A stretch of DNA of 64,000 nt from Phenylobacterium sp. J426 (lineage in GTDB: Bacteria > Pseudomonadota > Alphaproteobacteria > Caulobacterales > Caulobacteraceae): NCBI RefSeq assembly GCF_024699945.1, contig NZ_JAJOMY010000002.1, positions 306,832 to 370,831 of the forward strand, given 5' to 3'. How positions within the stretch are numbered: the first letter of the stretch is position 1; every line of letters starts with the position of its first letter. Below the pieces are notes generated by a model. That model did not search any database, was not told where the DNA came from, and saw only the letters and a program-made list of their open reading frames with translations. The position numbers were made by a program, and so were the translations under genes. Of this stretch, positions 26,561 to 35,063 are shown piece by piece.

Positions 26561-27609
26561 ATGAACGTCGTCATTGTTGGCGGTGGGGCGGCGGGGCTTT
26601 CCGCCGCCCTCGCCGTCCGGCAGGCGGGGGCGTCCTGTGTCGTCCTGGAGGCCCGCCGGCGTGGCCAGGCCTCGCCACGCGGCGCCCATGTGCATCGCCT
26701 TTCCTCCGGCGCCGCCCAGGCCCTGGAGGCGCTCGAGGCGCTGTCGCCGGGAGCGCCTTCGCCAGGCGTCATCACCTTGGGTGGCCTCGAGCGGGACCTC
26801 GCCCGGGCCGCGGAGGCGGCGGGCGTGGACTTGCGCTTCCACGCCGCTGCGCTGGACGTCGTCGCCGAACGTGCGCGATGGCGGGTGCGGGGGGGGGGGG
26901 CGGCGTCGTCCATGCGGATCTGCTCATCGACGCCACTGGCGGGCGGCGCGCTGTCCTGTCCCTCCTGGAGGCGGTCCTGCCGGACGTCTTCATGGACGAT
27001 CTGGGCGGCGCGGAAGCCTTCGTCAGCTGGACCGGCCGCGCTCGCGGCGCCTCGGGCGTGATCGCGTGGAATGATCCGGGCCGCCGCCTCGACGGGCTGA
27101 TCCAGATCGGGCCCGCGGGGCGCGCGGCCCTGACTTGTCGCTATTCGGCGCGACGGCCGCCGCCGTCGTTGGACGACGTCATGCATGCGGTCTGCGACGT
27201 GGCGGGATCGGAGCTCGCGGGCCGCCTGGGCGGGATGAATTTCTCAGGCCGCGGCGTCCGTTACACGGCGCCCGGGGTGCAACGGATCGCCTTGGAGGAG
27301 ACGGACCTCGCAGGGGCGCCGCCGCTCGCCCTCGTGGGCGACGCCTTACTGCTGGCGCCGCCGAGGTTCGGGGAGGGCCTCCAGCGGGCCTTCGAGCAGG
27401 CCCTGACGGTCCGGGCCGCCCTTCTGGCTGGCGACCAACGCGGGCTGGGCGCCCGACTGGCGCGGGACGCGCGCCGCTTCTGGGCCGGTGACGGACTGGC
27501 CGCCGCCTGCCGCACGGTCACGGCGTCTCCACTAGCCATCGCTCCAGAAGGGGACGGTCCTCGGACGGCCGCGGCGGCGTGGTCCTCGGGGCGCGCGCCT
27601 CCGCCGTGA
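26561..27609 (+). CDS. FAD-dependent monooxygenase/oxidoreductase (PHBH-like, frame broken once)
   Basis: About 349 residues. The N-terminal FAD-binding motif reads VVIVGGGAAGLSAALAVRQA followed by VVLEARRRGQ, and the second FAD motif is LALVGDALLLAPPRFGEGLQ, the GD-x3 pattern of class A flavin monooxygenases. A run of about 12 G (26889-26900) shifts the frame between the FAD and substrate parts; VVHADLLIDATGGRRAVL follows. The start is seven bases after the repeat-protein stop, so it belongs to the same transcription unit. The substrate is unknown, and the C-terminal end may contain another error. Confidence 0.75.
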
Positions 27610-27808
27610 CCGTCGTGAACGCGTCCTTGCTCAATCCCCGAGCCCCTGCGCCTCGGCGAGCCAGCGCATCTGTTCCCGGGCGCCCCGGCGGCTATGGCGT
27701 CCTTGGCGACGACGCGGTTCGCTATGGCCTGGGACAGGACGGCGTGCGGGCGCAAGGCCGCGGACACTTCGCTTCGACACCGGTCACGCCTGGATACGTA
27801 CGGGCGGT

Positions 27809-27836
27809 GGCAACCAATAGTTTTTCGGCGTAAGAT
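27809..27836 (+). promoter_or_regulatory. Possible ECF-type promoter before the sigma gene
   Basis: GGCAACC followed after about 14-16 bases by CGTAAG resembles the GGAACC/CGTA layout of ECF promoters and lies about 30 bases upstream of the sigma-factor start, where autoregulation would place it. The match is imperfect and unproved. Confidence 0.25.
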
Positions 27837-27864
27837 ATCCACGTTCAGTTGGGGCGAGGGGGTG

Positions 27865-28449
27865 ATGACGGCGGGTGCGACCAACCGGATCGAGGACGGC
27901 GTCGTGCGGTCTGGAGCGGATCGGTTGGCGTCTGAGCTCTGGAGCGAGCTGCGGAAGATCGCCTTGCGCGAGCGGTTCCGCGTCAACGCCGGCGAAACGC
28001 TGCGCGCCACCGTCCTGATCAGCGAAGCCTGGCTCAAGCTGCGCCGACGGGGCGAATGGCGCAACGACGATCATTTCCTGCATTCTGCGGCGCTGGCGAT
28101 GCGTCACGTGCTGGTCGATCACGCCCGGGCGCGACTGGCGGCCAAGCGCGGGGCGGGCAAGGTCGACGCCCTGACCGACGACATCGAACCTTTCTGGGAG
28201 AGCGACGATCGGCTCGTGGAGCTGGACGAGGCCCTGACCCGGCTGGGCCGCCTCAATCCGCGCCTGGCCCAGGTGGTCGAACTGCGCTTCTTCGCCGGAT
28301 ACAGCGACGAACAGACCGCCGCCCTCCTGGGCGTCACCGACCGCACGGTGCGCCGCGACTGGGTGAAGGCCCGGGCGTGGCTCTATCGGGAGCTGAACGG
28401 CGACCTGACGGCGTCGCTTCCGCCTAGCGAAGCGCGTATCGCGATCTGA
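27865..28449 (+). CDS. ECF-type RNA polymerase sigma factor (kinase-associated, TIGR02999-like)
   Basis: A 194-residue sigma factor. Region 2 has ETLRATVLISEAWLKLRRRG and FLHSAALAMRHVLVDHARAR; region 4 has LAQVVELRFFAGYSDEQTAA followed by LLGVTDRTVRRDWVKARAWL, an HTH. Its pattern matches the ECF subgroup found next to Ser/Thr kinases and lacking a classic anti-sigma factor. The tail overlaps the convergent kinase gene by 26 bp. A GGCGAGGGGG ribosome site precedes the ATG. It may be activated by phosphorylation and drive the exported-protein cluster upstream. Confidence 0.85.
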   Translation: MTAGATNRIEDGVVRSGADRLASELWSELRKIALRERFRVNAGETLRATVLISEAWLKLRRRGEWRNDDHFLHSAALAMRHVLVDHARARLAAKRGAGKVDALTDDIEPFWESDDRLVELDEALTRLGRLNPRLAQVVELRFFAGYSDEQTAALLGVTDRTVRRDWVKARAWLYRELNGDLTASLPPSEARIAI

Positions 28450-30805
28450 TCTGGTCGATGGCCCGGATCTGGGTCGCGCCCGCCGGCCCGAGAGCTGAGA
28501 GGGATCGCTGGGCGCCGTCCAGGAGCGACCGGGCCTCGTCGCCGCGTCCCTGGGCTGCGCGAACGCGCCCGAGGGAGACCGCCACGACGGCCGTGGCCGG
28601 GTGGCTCTCGCCCAGCGCCGCCCGCACCGTCCGGAGCGCGGCCTCGCTCAGGCCCGCCGCCTGGCCGGTGCGGCCCAGGCCCAGATAGGCCTCGCTCAGT
28701 CCGGCGACGGCAGAGGCATAGTGCAGGCTGCCAGGGCCGGCGTGTTCGCGGGCCATATCAACGGCCTCCTCCAGCAGCGGAACGGCCTCGCCCGGCCGGT
28801 CCAGCTGCAAAAGCGTCTTGCCGGAGTTGCTCAGCAGGGCGGCCGTGGCCGCGGACGGCCCATATAGGCGTCGACGCACATCCAAGGCGCGCCGGAACAG
28901 CGGTTCCGCGCGATCCGGACGGCCTTGCAGCACTTCGAGCGCGGCGAGGTTGTTCAGCGTGTTGAGGGCGTCCGGCCCCGCGTCGAGCCCGGCGGCGTGC
29001 CAGACGCCCAGGGCGGCGCGGAAGGAGGGGATCGCCTCTTCGGGGCGCCCGGCCGCGGTCAGCATCACCCCCAGGTCATTGTGGTAGACACCGGTCTCCC
29101 GGTGGTTCGCGCCGCTGAGCGCAATGCGGACGGGCAGGTTGCGCTGCAGGAGCGCCACCGCGTCCTCGACCCGGCCTCGATCTCTCAGCAGGCGGGCCTC
29201 CACCAGGCGGCTGTCCACCAGCTGGGAGCGCCAGCGATCCGGCTCGCGCCGCCAGAACGCCTGGGCCTGTTCGAGATGGCGCGCCGCCGCCGCCTGCTCG
29301 GACTTGCGCAGCTCGACCTGGGCCAGGTCGTAGGCCGCGGACGCGACGATGTGGGGCTCCACCCCGGTGGTGCCGACCAGGCGCCTGAGCAGGGGTTCTG
29401 CCGCCTCATAGTCGTTCAGATAGAAGAACAGCTCCCCCAACATCTTCACTAGCGGGCCGCCACGCCGGGGGTCGGCCTCGAACTGAGCCAGCACCTGGCC
29501 CGCGGCGTTCTCCAGCACCTGGGCGACGTCGGCGTCAGGTCCGCCCGTCTCGGCCGCGTTGCGGAACATGAAATAGAGATACTGCTGCACGGCCTCGAGC
29601 CGCGCCTGTTCGCGCAGGGCCGCGTCCCGCTGCACCTCGGCTCGTTCGGCCTGCACGAGAGCTGCGCCCAGGCCCCCCGCAAGGCTCAGCACCACCGCGG
29701 CGGCCGCGGCGATCGGCCAGCGCCGGCGGCGCAGGAAGCGGCCGAGCGCATAGCCCCGCTCGCCCTCGCGCGCCTTGACGGGCTGACCCGCCAGGGCTCG
29801 GGTCAGGTCCTGCGCAAAGGCTTCGACGGTGGCGTAGCGCGCCTGGGGTTCCTTCCGCAGGGCCCGGGCCAGGATGGCGTCCAGGTCGCGCGCCAGAGCG
29901 CCGGGCGCAGACCCGGAGGGCGCGGCTGTCAACAAGCGCTCGGCCGGCGCCTCGGCGATCTTGCGGACGGCCACCGCCATGGGATCGCCGGTCACCACGA
30001 TGGGCGGCCGCCCCGTCAGCAATTCGAACAGGGTCGCGGCCAGGCCGTAGACGTCGGTCATCACCGTGGCGGACGCGCCTTCGAGCAGTTCGGGCGCGGC
30101 GTACTCGATCGAGACCGGGGTTTCCGTGCGCGCCCCGTCGCCGGCCGCCATCAGCCGCGCCACGCCGAAGTCAATCAACCGGGTGCGGCCATCCTCCGTA
30201 ACCAGGATGTTGGAGGGCTTGATGTCACGATGCACCACCAGCTTGGCGTGGGCATGGGCGACGGCCTCGCACACCTCGAGGATGAGTCCGACGCGCCGTC
30301 GCACGTCCGCGTGCTTGGCGTCGCACCAGGCGTCGATTGGCGCGCCGTCCACATACTCCAGCACCATGAAGGGGCGGTTGTCGGCGCTCAGCCCACCGTC
30401 CAACAGGCGGGCGACGCCGGGGTGCTCCAATTCCGCCAGGATCTGGCGCTCGGCCTGGAACCGGCTCCAATAGGTGGCGGGCAGCGGCCGCATCAACTTC
30501 AGAGCCGCCTGCTGTCGATAGGCGCCGTCGGCGCGCTCGACGCGGTAGACCTCGCCCATGCCGCCGCCGCCCAGGCGGTCGGCGACCTGCCAGGCCCCGA
30601 AGCGGGCGCCGCATTCGAGATCGGCCGAGGGCGCCGCCGCAGGGCCGAGGAAGGCGGCACTGTCCTCCGCCGCCGCCAGCAGCGACAGGGCCTCCCGTTC
30701 CAGCACTGCGTCGGAGCCCAGCCGGTCGTGCACCAGGCGCCGGCGTTCGGATGGGGGATGCTCCAGCGCCTCGTCCAGGGCCGCCTCGACCTTTTCCCAA
30801 TCCAC
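28424..30805 (-). CDS. Transmembrane Ser/Thr protein kinase with TPR-like repeats
   Basis: A 793-residue PknB-type (Hanks) kinase. The cytoplasmic kinase domain (about residues 69-335) shows RLGGGGMGEVY (P-loop), QAALKLM (VAIK Lys), HRDIKPSN (catalytic loop), LIDFGVARL (DFG) and SIEYAAPE (APE). A basic stretch and one TM segment follow (RRRRWPIAAAAAVVLSLAGG), then about 400 residues of TPR-like repeats (YHNDLGVMLTAAGRPEEAIP, TLNNLAALEVLQGRPDRAEP), presumably periplasmic. It is convergent with the ECF sigma gene and probably signals to it. The input bound by the repeats is unknown. Confidence 0.93.
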   Translation of the reverse strand: MDWEKVEAALDEALEHPPSERRRLVHDRLGSDAVLEREALSLLAAAEDSAAFLGPAAAPSADLECGARFGAWQVADRLGGGGMGEVYRVERADGAYRQQAALKLMRPLPATYWSRFQAERQILAELEHPGVARLLDGGLSADNRPFMVLEYVDGAPIDAWCDAKHADVRRRVGLILEVCEAVAHAHAKLVVHRDIKPSNILVTEDGRTRLIDFGVARLMAAGDGARTETPVSIEYAAPELLEGASATVMTDVYGLAATLFELLTGRPPIVVTGDPMAVAVRKIAEAPAERLLTAAPSGSAPGALARDLDAILARALRKEPQARYATVEAFAQDLTRALAGQPVKAREGERGYALGRFLRRRRWPIAAAAAVVLSLAGGLGAALVQAERAEVQRDAALREQARLEAVQQYLYFMFRNAAETGGPDADVAQVLENAAGQVLAQFEADPRRGGPLVKMLGELFFYLNDYEAAEPLLRRLVGTTGVEPHIVASAAYDLAQVELRKSEQAAAARHLEQAQAFWRREPDRWRSQLVDSRLVEARLLRDRGRVEDAVALLQRNLPVRIALSGANHRETGVYHNDLGVMLTAAGRPEEAIPSFRAALGVWHAAGLDAGPDALNTLNNLAALEVLQGRPDRAEPLFRRALDVRRRLYGPSAATAALLSNSGKTLLQLDRPGEAVPLLEEAVDMAREHAGPGSLHYASAVAGLSEAYLGLGRTGQAAGLSEAALRTVRAALGESHPATAVVAVSLGRVRAAQGRGDEARSLLDGAQRSLSALGPAGATQIRAIDQIRSRYALR

Positions 30806-30857
30806 TTCAGCCCCCTGTCGCGGTTCCTTGTAAGCTCTGCGGTTCCTCCCGGCGCGG

Positions 30858-31325
30858 TCAACCCTCGCCGAGGCTGTAGACCAGGGTCACGAAACTGCCC
30901 CGCCCGTCGGTGGTCCGCGCAATGCTGACCTGCAGCCCGCGATCGGAATCGTCCGGATGACTTCCGGTCAGCATCAGCGTGCCGTTGAGATTGAGCTCGT
31001 CCCGGACGCTGAGGTCGGAGCGGTCGAGGACGCCGCGATAGAAGGCGGCGACCTGCTCGACGCTGTCGTCGACGCGGAACGTCACCATGCCGCCCTGGTT
31101 GGCTCCCGTCTGCTGCGAGCTGGTCCCGGCCACGGAGCTTTCGATCTGCGCCCCGCGGTACATTGGCGCGAAATCGGGCATGTTGGTCGGCGGCCGGGCT
31201 CCCGCGCCGGTCTCGATCGTCGCCCGTTCTCCGGTCTCGGCATTGCTGACCGTTCGGGTCTGCCGGCCGTCACACCCACCCAGAAAAAGGACGCCCGCCG
31301 CCGCACACATCACAACTCGACGCAT
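30858..31325 (-). CDS. Lipoprotein of unknown function (155 aa)
   Basis: Signal MRRVVMCAAAGVLFLGGC with lipobox LGGC, then NMPDFAPMYRGAQIESSVAG, GGMVTFRVDDSVEQVAAFYR and LMLTGSHPDDSDRGLQVSIA. The pattern 'P-M-Y-x-G-A ... V-x-F ... V-x-x-F-Y' is one I associate with alphaproteobacterial lipoproteins of unknown role. It lies upstream of the kinase in the same direction with a 50-base gap and GGGGG before its ATG, so the two may be co-transcribed. It could be a sensory or structural partner of the kinase. Confidence 0.7.
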   Translation of the reverse strand: MRRVVMCAAAGVLFLGGCDGRQTRTVSNAETGERATIETGAGARPPTNMPDFAPMYRGAQIESSVAGTSSQQTGANQGGMVTFRVDDSVEQVAAFYRGVLDRSDLSVRDELNLNGTLMLTGSHPDDSDRGLQVSIARTTDGRGSFVTLVYSLGEG

Positions 31326-31914
31326 CCAACACCCCCAAGGCTTCGCTCCTGCACAGGGGAACGGTAAGCCGCGCTGGTGGCGGACATTGGCTCGATTTAT
31401 TGTCCCGGTCTCGCGGGTGCGGCCTCTTTGGCCCGGACCAGGCTCTCGCCCGAAGCTCCGCTCTCGCGATGAGCGGAGGCCAGACGGCACAAGCGTTCGC
31501 CTCGCGCTTAATCGCAGCCGCTGGAACTCGTCGTCCTTGGAGCCGATTGCCGCGATCAGCCGGTAAGGATGTCCTGCGCGTCGACGAGCCCCCCCGACTT
31601 CTCCGGGCAGCTTGATCTCTGGCCGCCTTCTACCCCCGCAGCCGGTGGTCGAACGCCAAAGCCGAATCTACCCCAGGCGCGTGTCGCACGGCTTTGACCT
31701 GAACGATGGCTTGCCGCTGCAGCTGCCATCGACCTGCAGGCGATCGTGATTTATGGCTGGCGCTCGTTCATCGATGCCGTGCTCCAGCAGGCACAAACGT
31801 TGCCATGGCACGTTGCCGGTCGACGCATACCCCCCGCACGGCTGAGCGGGTTTATTCACCTGGGGTGGGAGCGCCGATCTCCTGGCCGCGGTAACCGAGA
31901 GCAAGGCAGTCCGG
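31326..31914. other. 590 bp without a supported gene
   Basis: Divergent region between the lipoprotein gene and the histidine-kinase gene. No convincing frame, terminator or repeat is seen; promoters for both flanking genes must lie here. Confidence 0.4.
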
Positions 31915-33324
31915 ATGTCGATCGTGCGCGATCCAACCTCGCCCCGTCCCATGAGCGGCGAGGATGCATTCCGAGCTGAGGTGTTGGCCCGGTTCGGCGT
32001 CGTGCCGAACTTCTTCCAGACCGCCGGGGAGGCTCCCGGCCTGGTCCGAGAGCTCTGGGCCTTCGCGAAATCAGCCTATCTCGATAATCCTCTGCCGTCC
32101 CTGTTCAAAGAGCGGCTGTTCGTGCATCTCTCGCGCTTTTGCGAGGTGCGGTACTGCATCGTCCGTCACGTCGGGTTCCTGGTCGGCGCCGGACGGCCTT
32201 CGGGCGATCCAAACGCCGCGCCGGAGAGCGTGGATCAGGTGATTGCGTTGCTTCGGCGTCCGGGTGCTCCGGACGCCGACGAGATCGCCGAGAGCCTGGA
32301 TCGGCTGACGGCTCATGTCGCGCCGCTCGCGGCGATGCCGGAGGCTGGCAGTGAGATGGAGTGGGATGTCTTCGTCGCGGCCGGCGTCCTGTTTAACAGT
32401 CCCAGTCAAGGTCGCCGAGCGCGAGCGGCTCTGCGGGCCGCTCTGGGGGGTGAGGCGCTCGAGCTTCTCACCGCCTATCTCGCCTTTATCCGCACGGCCC
32501 ACTACTGGACGCAGACCCATCCGGAACTCGCCTTCGAGGAGGATGTGGAGCTGCTCATGCGGCAACATGAGGAGCTCGCCCAGCGTATGCTCGATCCGAC
32601 GGACAGCGAGCGTTGTCAGATCGGCGCACGCCTGTTCGACGAGCTGGAGTCGCTGCGCGCAGAGCGCGACGAGCGCACCGCCTTGCGAGAGGCGCTCGCC
32701 CGGAACGAAGAGGCTCAGCGTCACCAGCGGCTGCTCATCGACGAACTGAACCACCGCGTAAAGAACACGCTCGCCATTGTCCAATCCATCGCCGCCCAGA
32801 CGCTCAGGAGCAGCGATACTCCGCCTGCGACACAGAACGCTTTCATGGCGCGGCTTATGGCTCTTGCGCGCGCGCACGACATTCTGACCGCACAGCGATG
32901 GGACGGCGCGGAATTGCGAGATTTGCTTACGCAAGTGCTCGGCGTTCACCCGGCCGTGCGGTGGCGCACCTCGCTTGAAGGTCCGCGGATCCGCTTGCGG
33001 CCGCAGCCAGCCGTCGCGCTGGCGATGGCGACGCACGAACTCGTCACCAACGCCCTGAAATACGGTGCGCTCTCGAACGAAGCCGGGAGGGTCGCCATCG
33101 TCTGGGCGGTAGAGGGGGCTCCGACCTTTGAAGCGCTGCGCCTGTGCTGGTCTGAACATGGCGGTCCCACCGTGACGCCTAGCGGTCGAAAGGGATTCGG
33201 TTCGCGCTTGCTGGAGCAGGGCGTCGTCCGAGAACTCAAAGGCGAAGCCAGTCTCGAGTTCCGCTCGGATGGTCTGAGGTACATGATCATGGCGCCGCTT
33301 GCGGAAATCGATCGCGGGGGCTGA
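31915..33324 (+). CDS. HWE/HisKA_2-type histidine kinase with an AhpD-like N-terminal domain
   Basis: A 469-residue soluble protein. Residues about 15-190 look like an AhpD/carboxymuconolactone-decarboxylase-type helical domain: FGVVPNFFQTAGEAPGLVRE, SLFKERLFVHLSRFCEVRYC then IVRHVGFL, which keeps E...C...C-x3-H residues. A coiled helix follows, then an HWE/HisKA_2 domain with the phospho-His box IDELNHRVKNTLAIVQSIAA and ATP-binding AMATHELVTNALKYGALS and KGFGSRLLEQGV. No TM segment is seen, so it likely senses a cytoplasmic (perhaps redox) signal. No response regulator is adjacent. Confidence 0.85.
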   Translation: MSIVRDPTSPRPMSGEDAFRAEVLARFGVVPNFFQTAGEAPGLVRELWAFAKSAYLDNPLPSLFKERLFVHLSRFCEVRYCIVRHVGFLVGAGRPSGDPNAAPESVDQVIALLRRPGAPDADEIAESLDRLTAHVAPLAAMPEAGSEMEWDVFVAAGVLFNSPSQGRRARAALRAALGGEALELLTAYLAFIRTAHYWTQTHPELAFEEDVELLMRQHEELAQRMLDPTDSERCQIGARLFDELESLRAERDERTALREALARNEEAQRHQRLLIDELNHRVKNTLAIVQSIAAQTLRSSDTPPATQNAFMARLMALARAHDILTAQRWDGAELRDLLTQVLGVHPAVRWRTSLEGPRIRLRPQPAVALAMATHELVTNALKYGALSNEAGRVAIVWAVEGAPTFEALRLCWSEHGGPTVTPSGRKGFGSRLLEQGVVRELKGEASLEFRSDGLRYMIMAPLAEIDRGG

Positions 33325-33846
33325 CGTCGAGCCATCATCTGCTCGACGGAGCGCCAACCGCTTGCCTCGGGCCGTCCGTTCAGAGGCCTTGGCGGTCGGT
33401 TGATGACGGGCGTCAGGCCTGCCGAACGCCGCAATGGTGTTGCGAGACCACCGTGCCTGGACGCTCGGGCGCCAAGGCGGCTGACCGACTGGCGGCGCGC
33501 CTTCTTGAAGCTGGAGCGCCGGGAGTGTCGCCAGCTACTCTGGGAGGGCCTGCACAAATTCATCGGGCTCTGGAGCCTGTGGTTGCGGTGACCGCGATCT
33601 GGTGCTTCGCCGAGATGTTGATCCCCGCGACATGGCTCCCGCCAACCTGTTGGATTCGCCCGCACCGATAGCCGCCGTCAGGCTGAACGGAGGCCGACCC
33701 GCTTTGCGGCGCATACGACGGAGCGCCGGTTTCTCATAAGCGCTTGCCGTGCCTTCCTGGCGCCTAGCAGTCCTAGGCAGTATCGCGAACTAGCTGACCG
33801 AAAGGCCTACGCGTCGCGACCCCGTAGGTCAGTCATGCGAGCTAGC
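33325..33846. other. 520 bp without a supported gene
   Basis: Several short frames on both strands, none with a good start or recognisable motif. It separates the kinase gene from the anti-sigma gene, which ends at the right edge. Confidence 0.4.
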
Positions 33847-34503
33847 TCACGGCTTCCAGCCTCGGGCCCGGGCCGCGCGTTCGGCGGCGGCGTCGAGCGG
33901 CTCGCCGGCGATGAGAGCGTCAACGGCGGCCAGGACTTCGGGCGGGGTGTCGACACCGGCGGTGCGGTAGTCGACGTTCGCCGGGGCCCAGGCGGTGACG
34001 GTGCGCAACCGCCAACCGCCGCCGTCGCGGCAAGCGAGGCCGGCCCGGCGGTCGGGCGCGCTCTGAAAGGTACGGCAGTAGCGGCCGTCGTTCGCCTGGA
34101 AACTCAGGCCCACCTGGATGGGCCCGCCATCGGCGGCGAGCTGGCGGTCCAGCGCCTGGGCGAGCTGACCGCGGGCGGCCAGCGCGTCGGGCTCGACGAT
34201 GGTGGTGCGGCCGACGAGGACGCCCGCGACCAGGCTGGCGGCGACGGCGGCCCAGTGGGGCAGGCCGAAGCGCTTGGCGGGCCGGTCGTTGACAGCCTGG
34301 GCGGCGAGGGTCAGCTCCAGCGGCAGCGCCTCGGCCAGCACCGGGTCGTAGGCGGCGGCCAGACGGGCACGCAGACGCCGCTGGGCCGCCACCTCGCGGG
34401 CCAGCGACGGGTCGACGGCGATCTCAGCCTCAAAGCGCGCGCGGGCCTGAGCGTCCAGCTCACCGTCCACGTAGGCCGCGACGGTCAGGTCCCGGTCCTT
34501 CAT
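33847..34503 (-). CDS. Anti-sigma factor, single-pass membrane protein
   Basis: A 218-residue protein: an N-terminal anti-sigma domain (DRDLTVAAYVDGELDAQARA, DPSLAREVAAQRRLRARLAA), one TM segment (HWAAVAASLVAGVLVG) at about residues 85-100 and a periplasmic domain containing FQANDGRYCRTFQSA and ACRDGGGWRLRT with a Cys pair. It lacks the HxxxCxxC zinc motif, so it is a zinc-less type. Its ATG overlaps the sigma-factor stop (ATGA), fitting coupled synthesis. The periplasmic part would sense the inducing signal. Confidence 0.85.
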   Translation of the reverse strand: MKDRDLTVAAYVDGELDAQARARFEAEIAVDPSLAREVAAQRRLRARLAAAYDPVLAEALPLELTLAAQAVNDRPAKRFGLPHWAAVAASLVAGVLVGRTTIVEPDALAARGQLAQALDRQLAADGGPIQVGLSFQANDGRYCRTFQSAPDRRAGLACRDGGGWRLRTVTAWAPANVDYRTAGVDTPPEVLAAVDALIAGEPLDAAAERAARARGWKP

Positions 34504-35042
34504 GCCCCCTCCAGCGCCGTCAGCACGGCCTGCCGGTTGCGGACGAGGCGACTCGTCAGCGTGCCCTGCGGCACCTCCAGCACCTCGGCCGCCTCCTTGT
34601 ACGAAAGCCCTTCCACCAGCACGAGCGCCACGGCCAGCCGCTGGTCCTCGGGCAGGGCGGCGATAGCCCGCTCGATCTCGGCGGCCTCCAGGCGCGCCTG
34701 TTGCGCGGCCGCGCCGTCCAGGCCCACGTGGGCGCCGTCATCCTCGGCGACGACGACTTTGCCCCGACGGTTGCGGGCGCGGCTCTCGTCTATCCACGCG
34801 TTCTTCATGATCCGGAAGATCCATGCGTCCAGGCGGGTGCCCGGAGCCCATTGGCCGACGCGGGTCAGGGCCCGTTCGACCGTCAGCTGCACCAGATCGT
34901 CCGCATCCGCCGGATCGCGCGTCAGCACGCGGCCCAGCCTGCGCAGGCGCGGTAACAGCTCGACGATCTGTCGCTGGAAGGACTCCAAGGTTCCGCCTTC
35001 TTCCTGGATGAAACGCTGCGGATGGCGCGTTTCATCCGTCAT
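34500..35042 (-). CDS. ECF RNA polymerase sigma factor
   Basis: A 180-residue ECF sigma factor: region 2 with LGRVLTRDPADADDLVQLTV and APGTRLDAWIFRIMKNAWID, region 4 with LPEDQRLAVALVLVEGLSYK and EAAEVLEVPQGTLTSRLVRN. It is held inactive by the anti-sigma factor encoded directly after it. The annotated start lies only 21 bases from that of the divergent subtilase gene; a downstream TTG (after CC-TTGGAG) would leave room for promoters. It probably controls the secreted protease and exported protein across from it. Confidence 0.9.
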   Translation of the reverse strand: MTDETRHPQRFIQEEGGTLESFQRQIVELLPRLRRLGRVLTRDPADADDLVQLTVERALTRVGQWAPGTRLDAWIFRIMKNAWIDESRARNRRGKVVVAEDDGAHVGLDGAAAQQARLEAAEIERAIAALPEDQRLAVALVLVEGLSYKEAAEVLEVPQGTLTSRLVRNRQAVLTALEGA

Positions 35043-35063
35043 GACCCCAAAGAAGGCAATTCG

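Noticed and set aside
33453..33671. 72-residue plus-strand frame
   Set aside because: Looks moderately protein-like but has no start signal or recognised motif.
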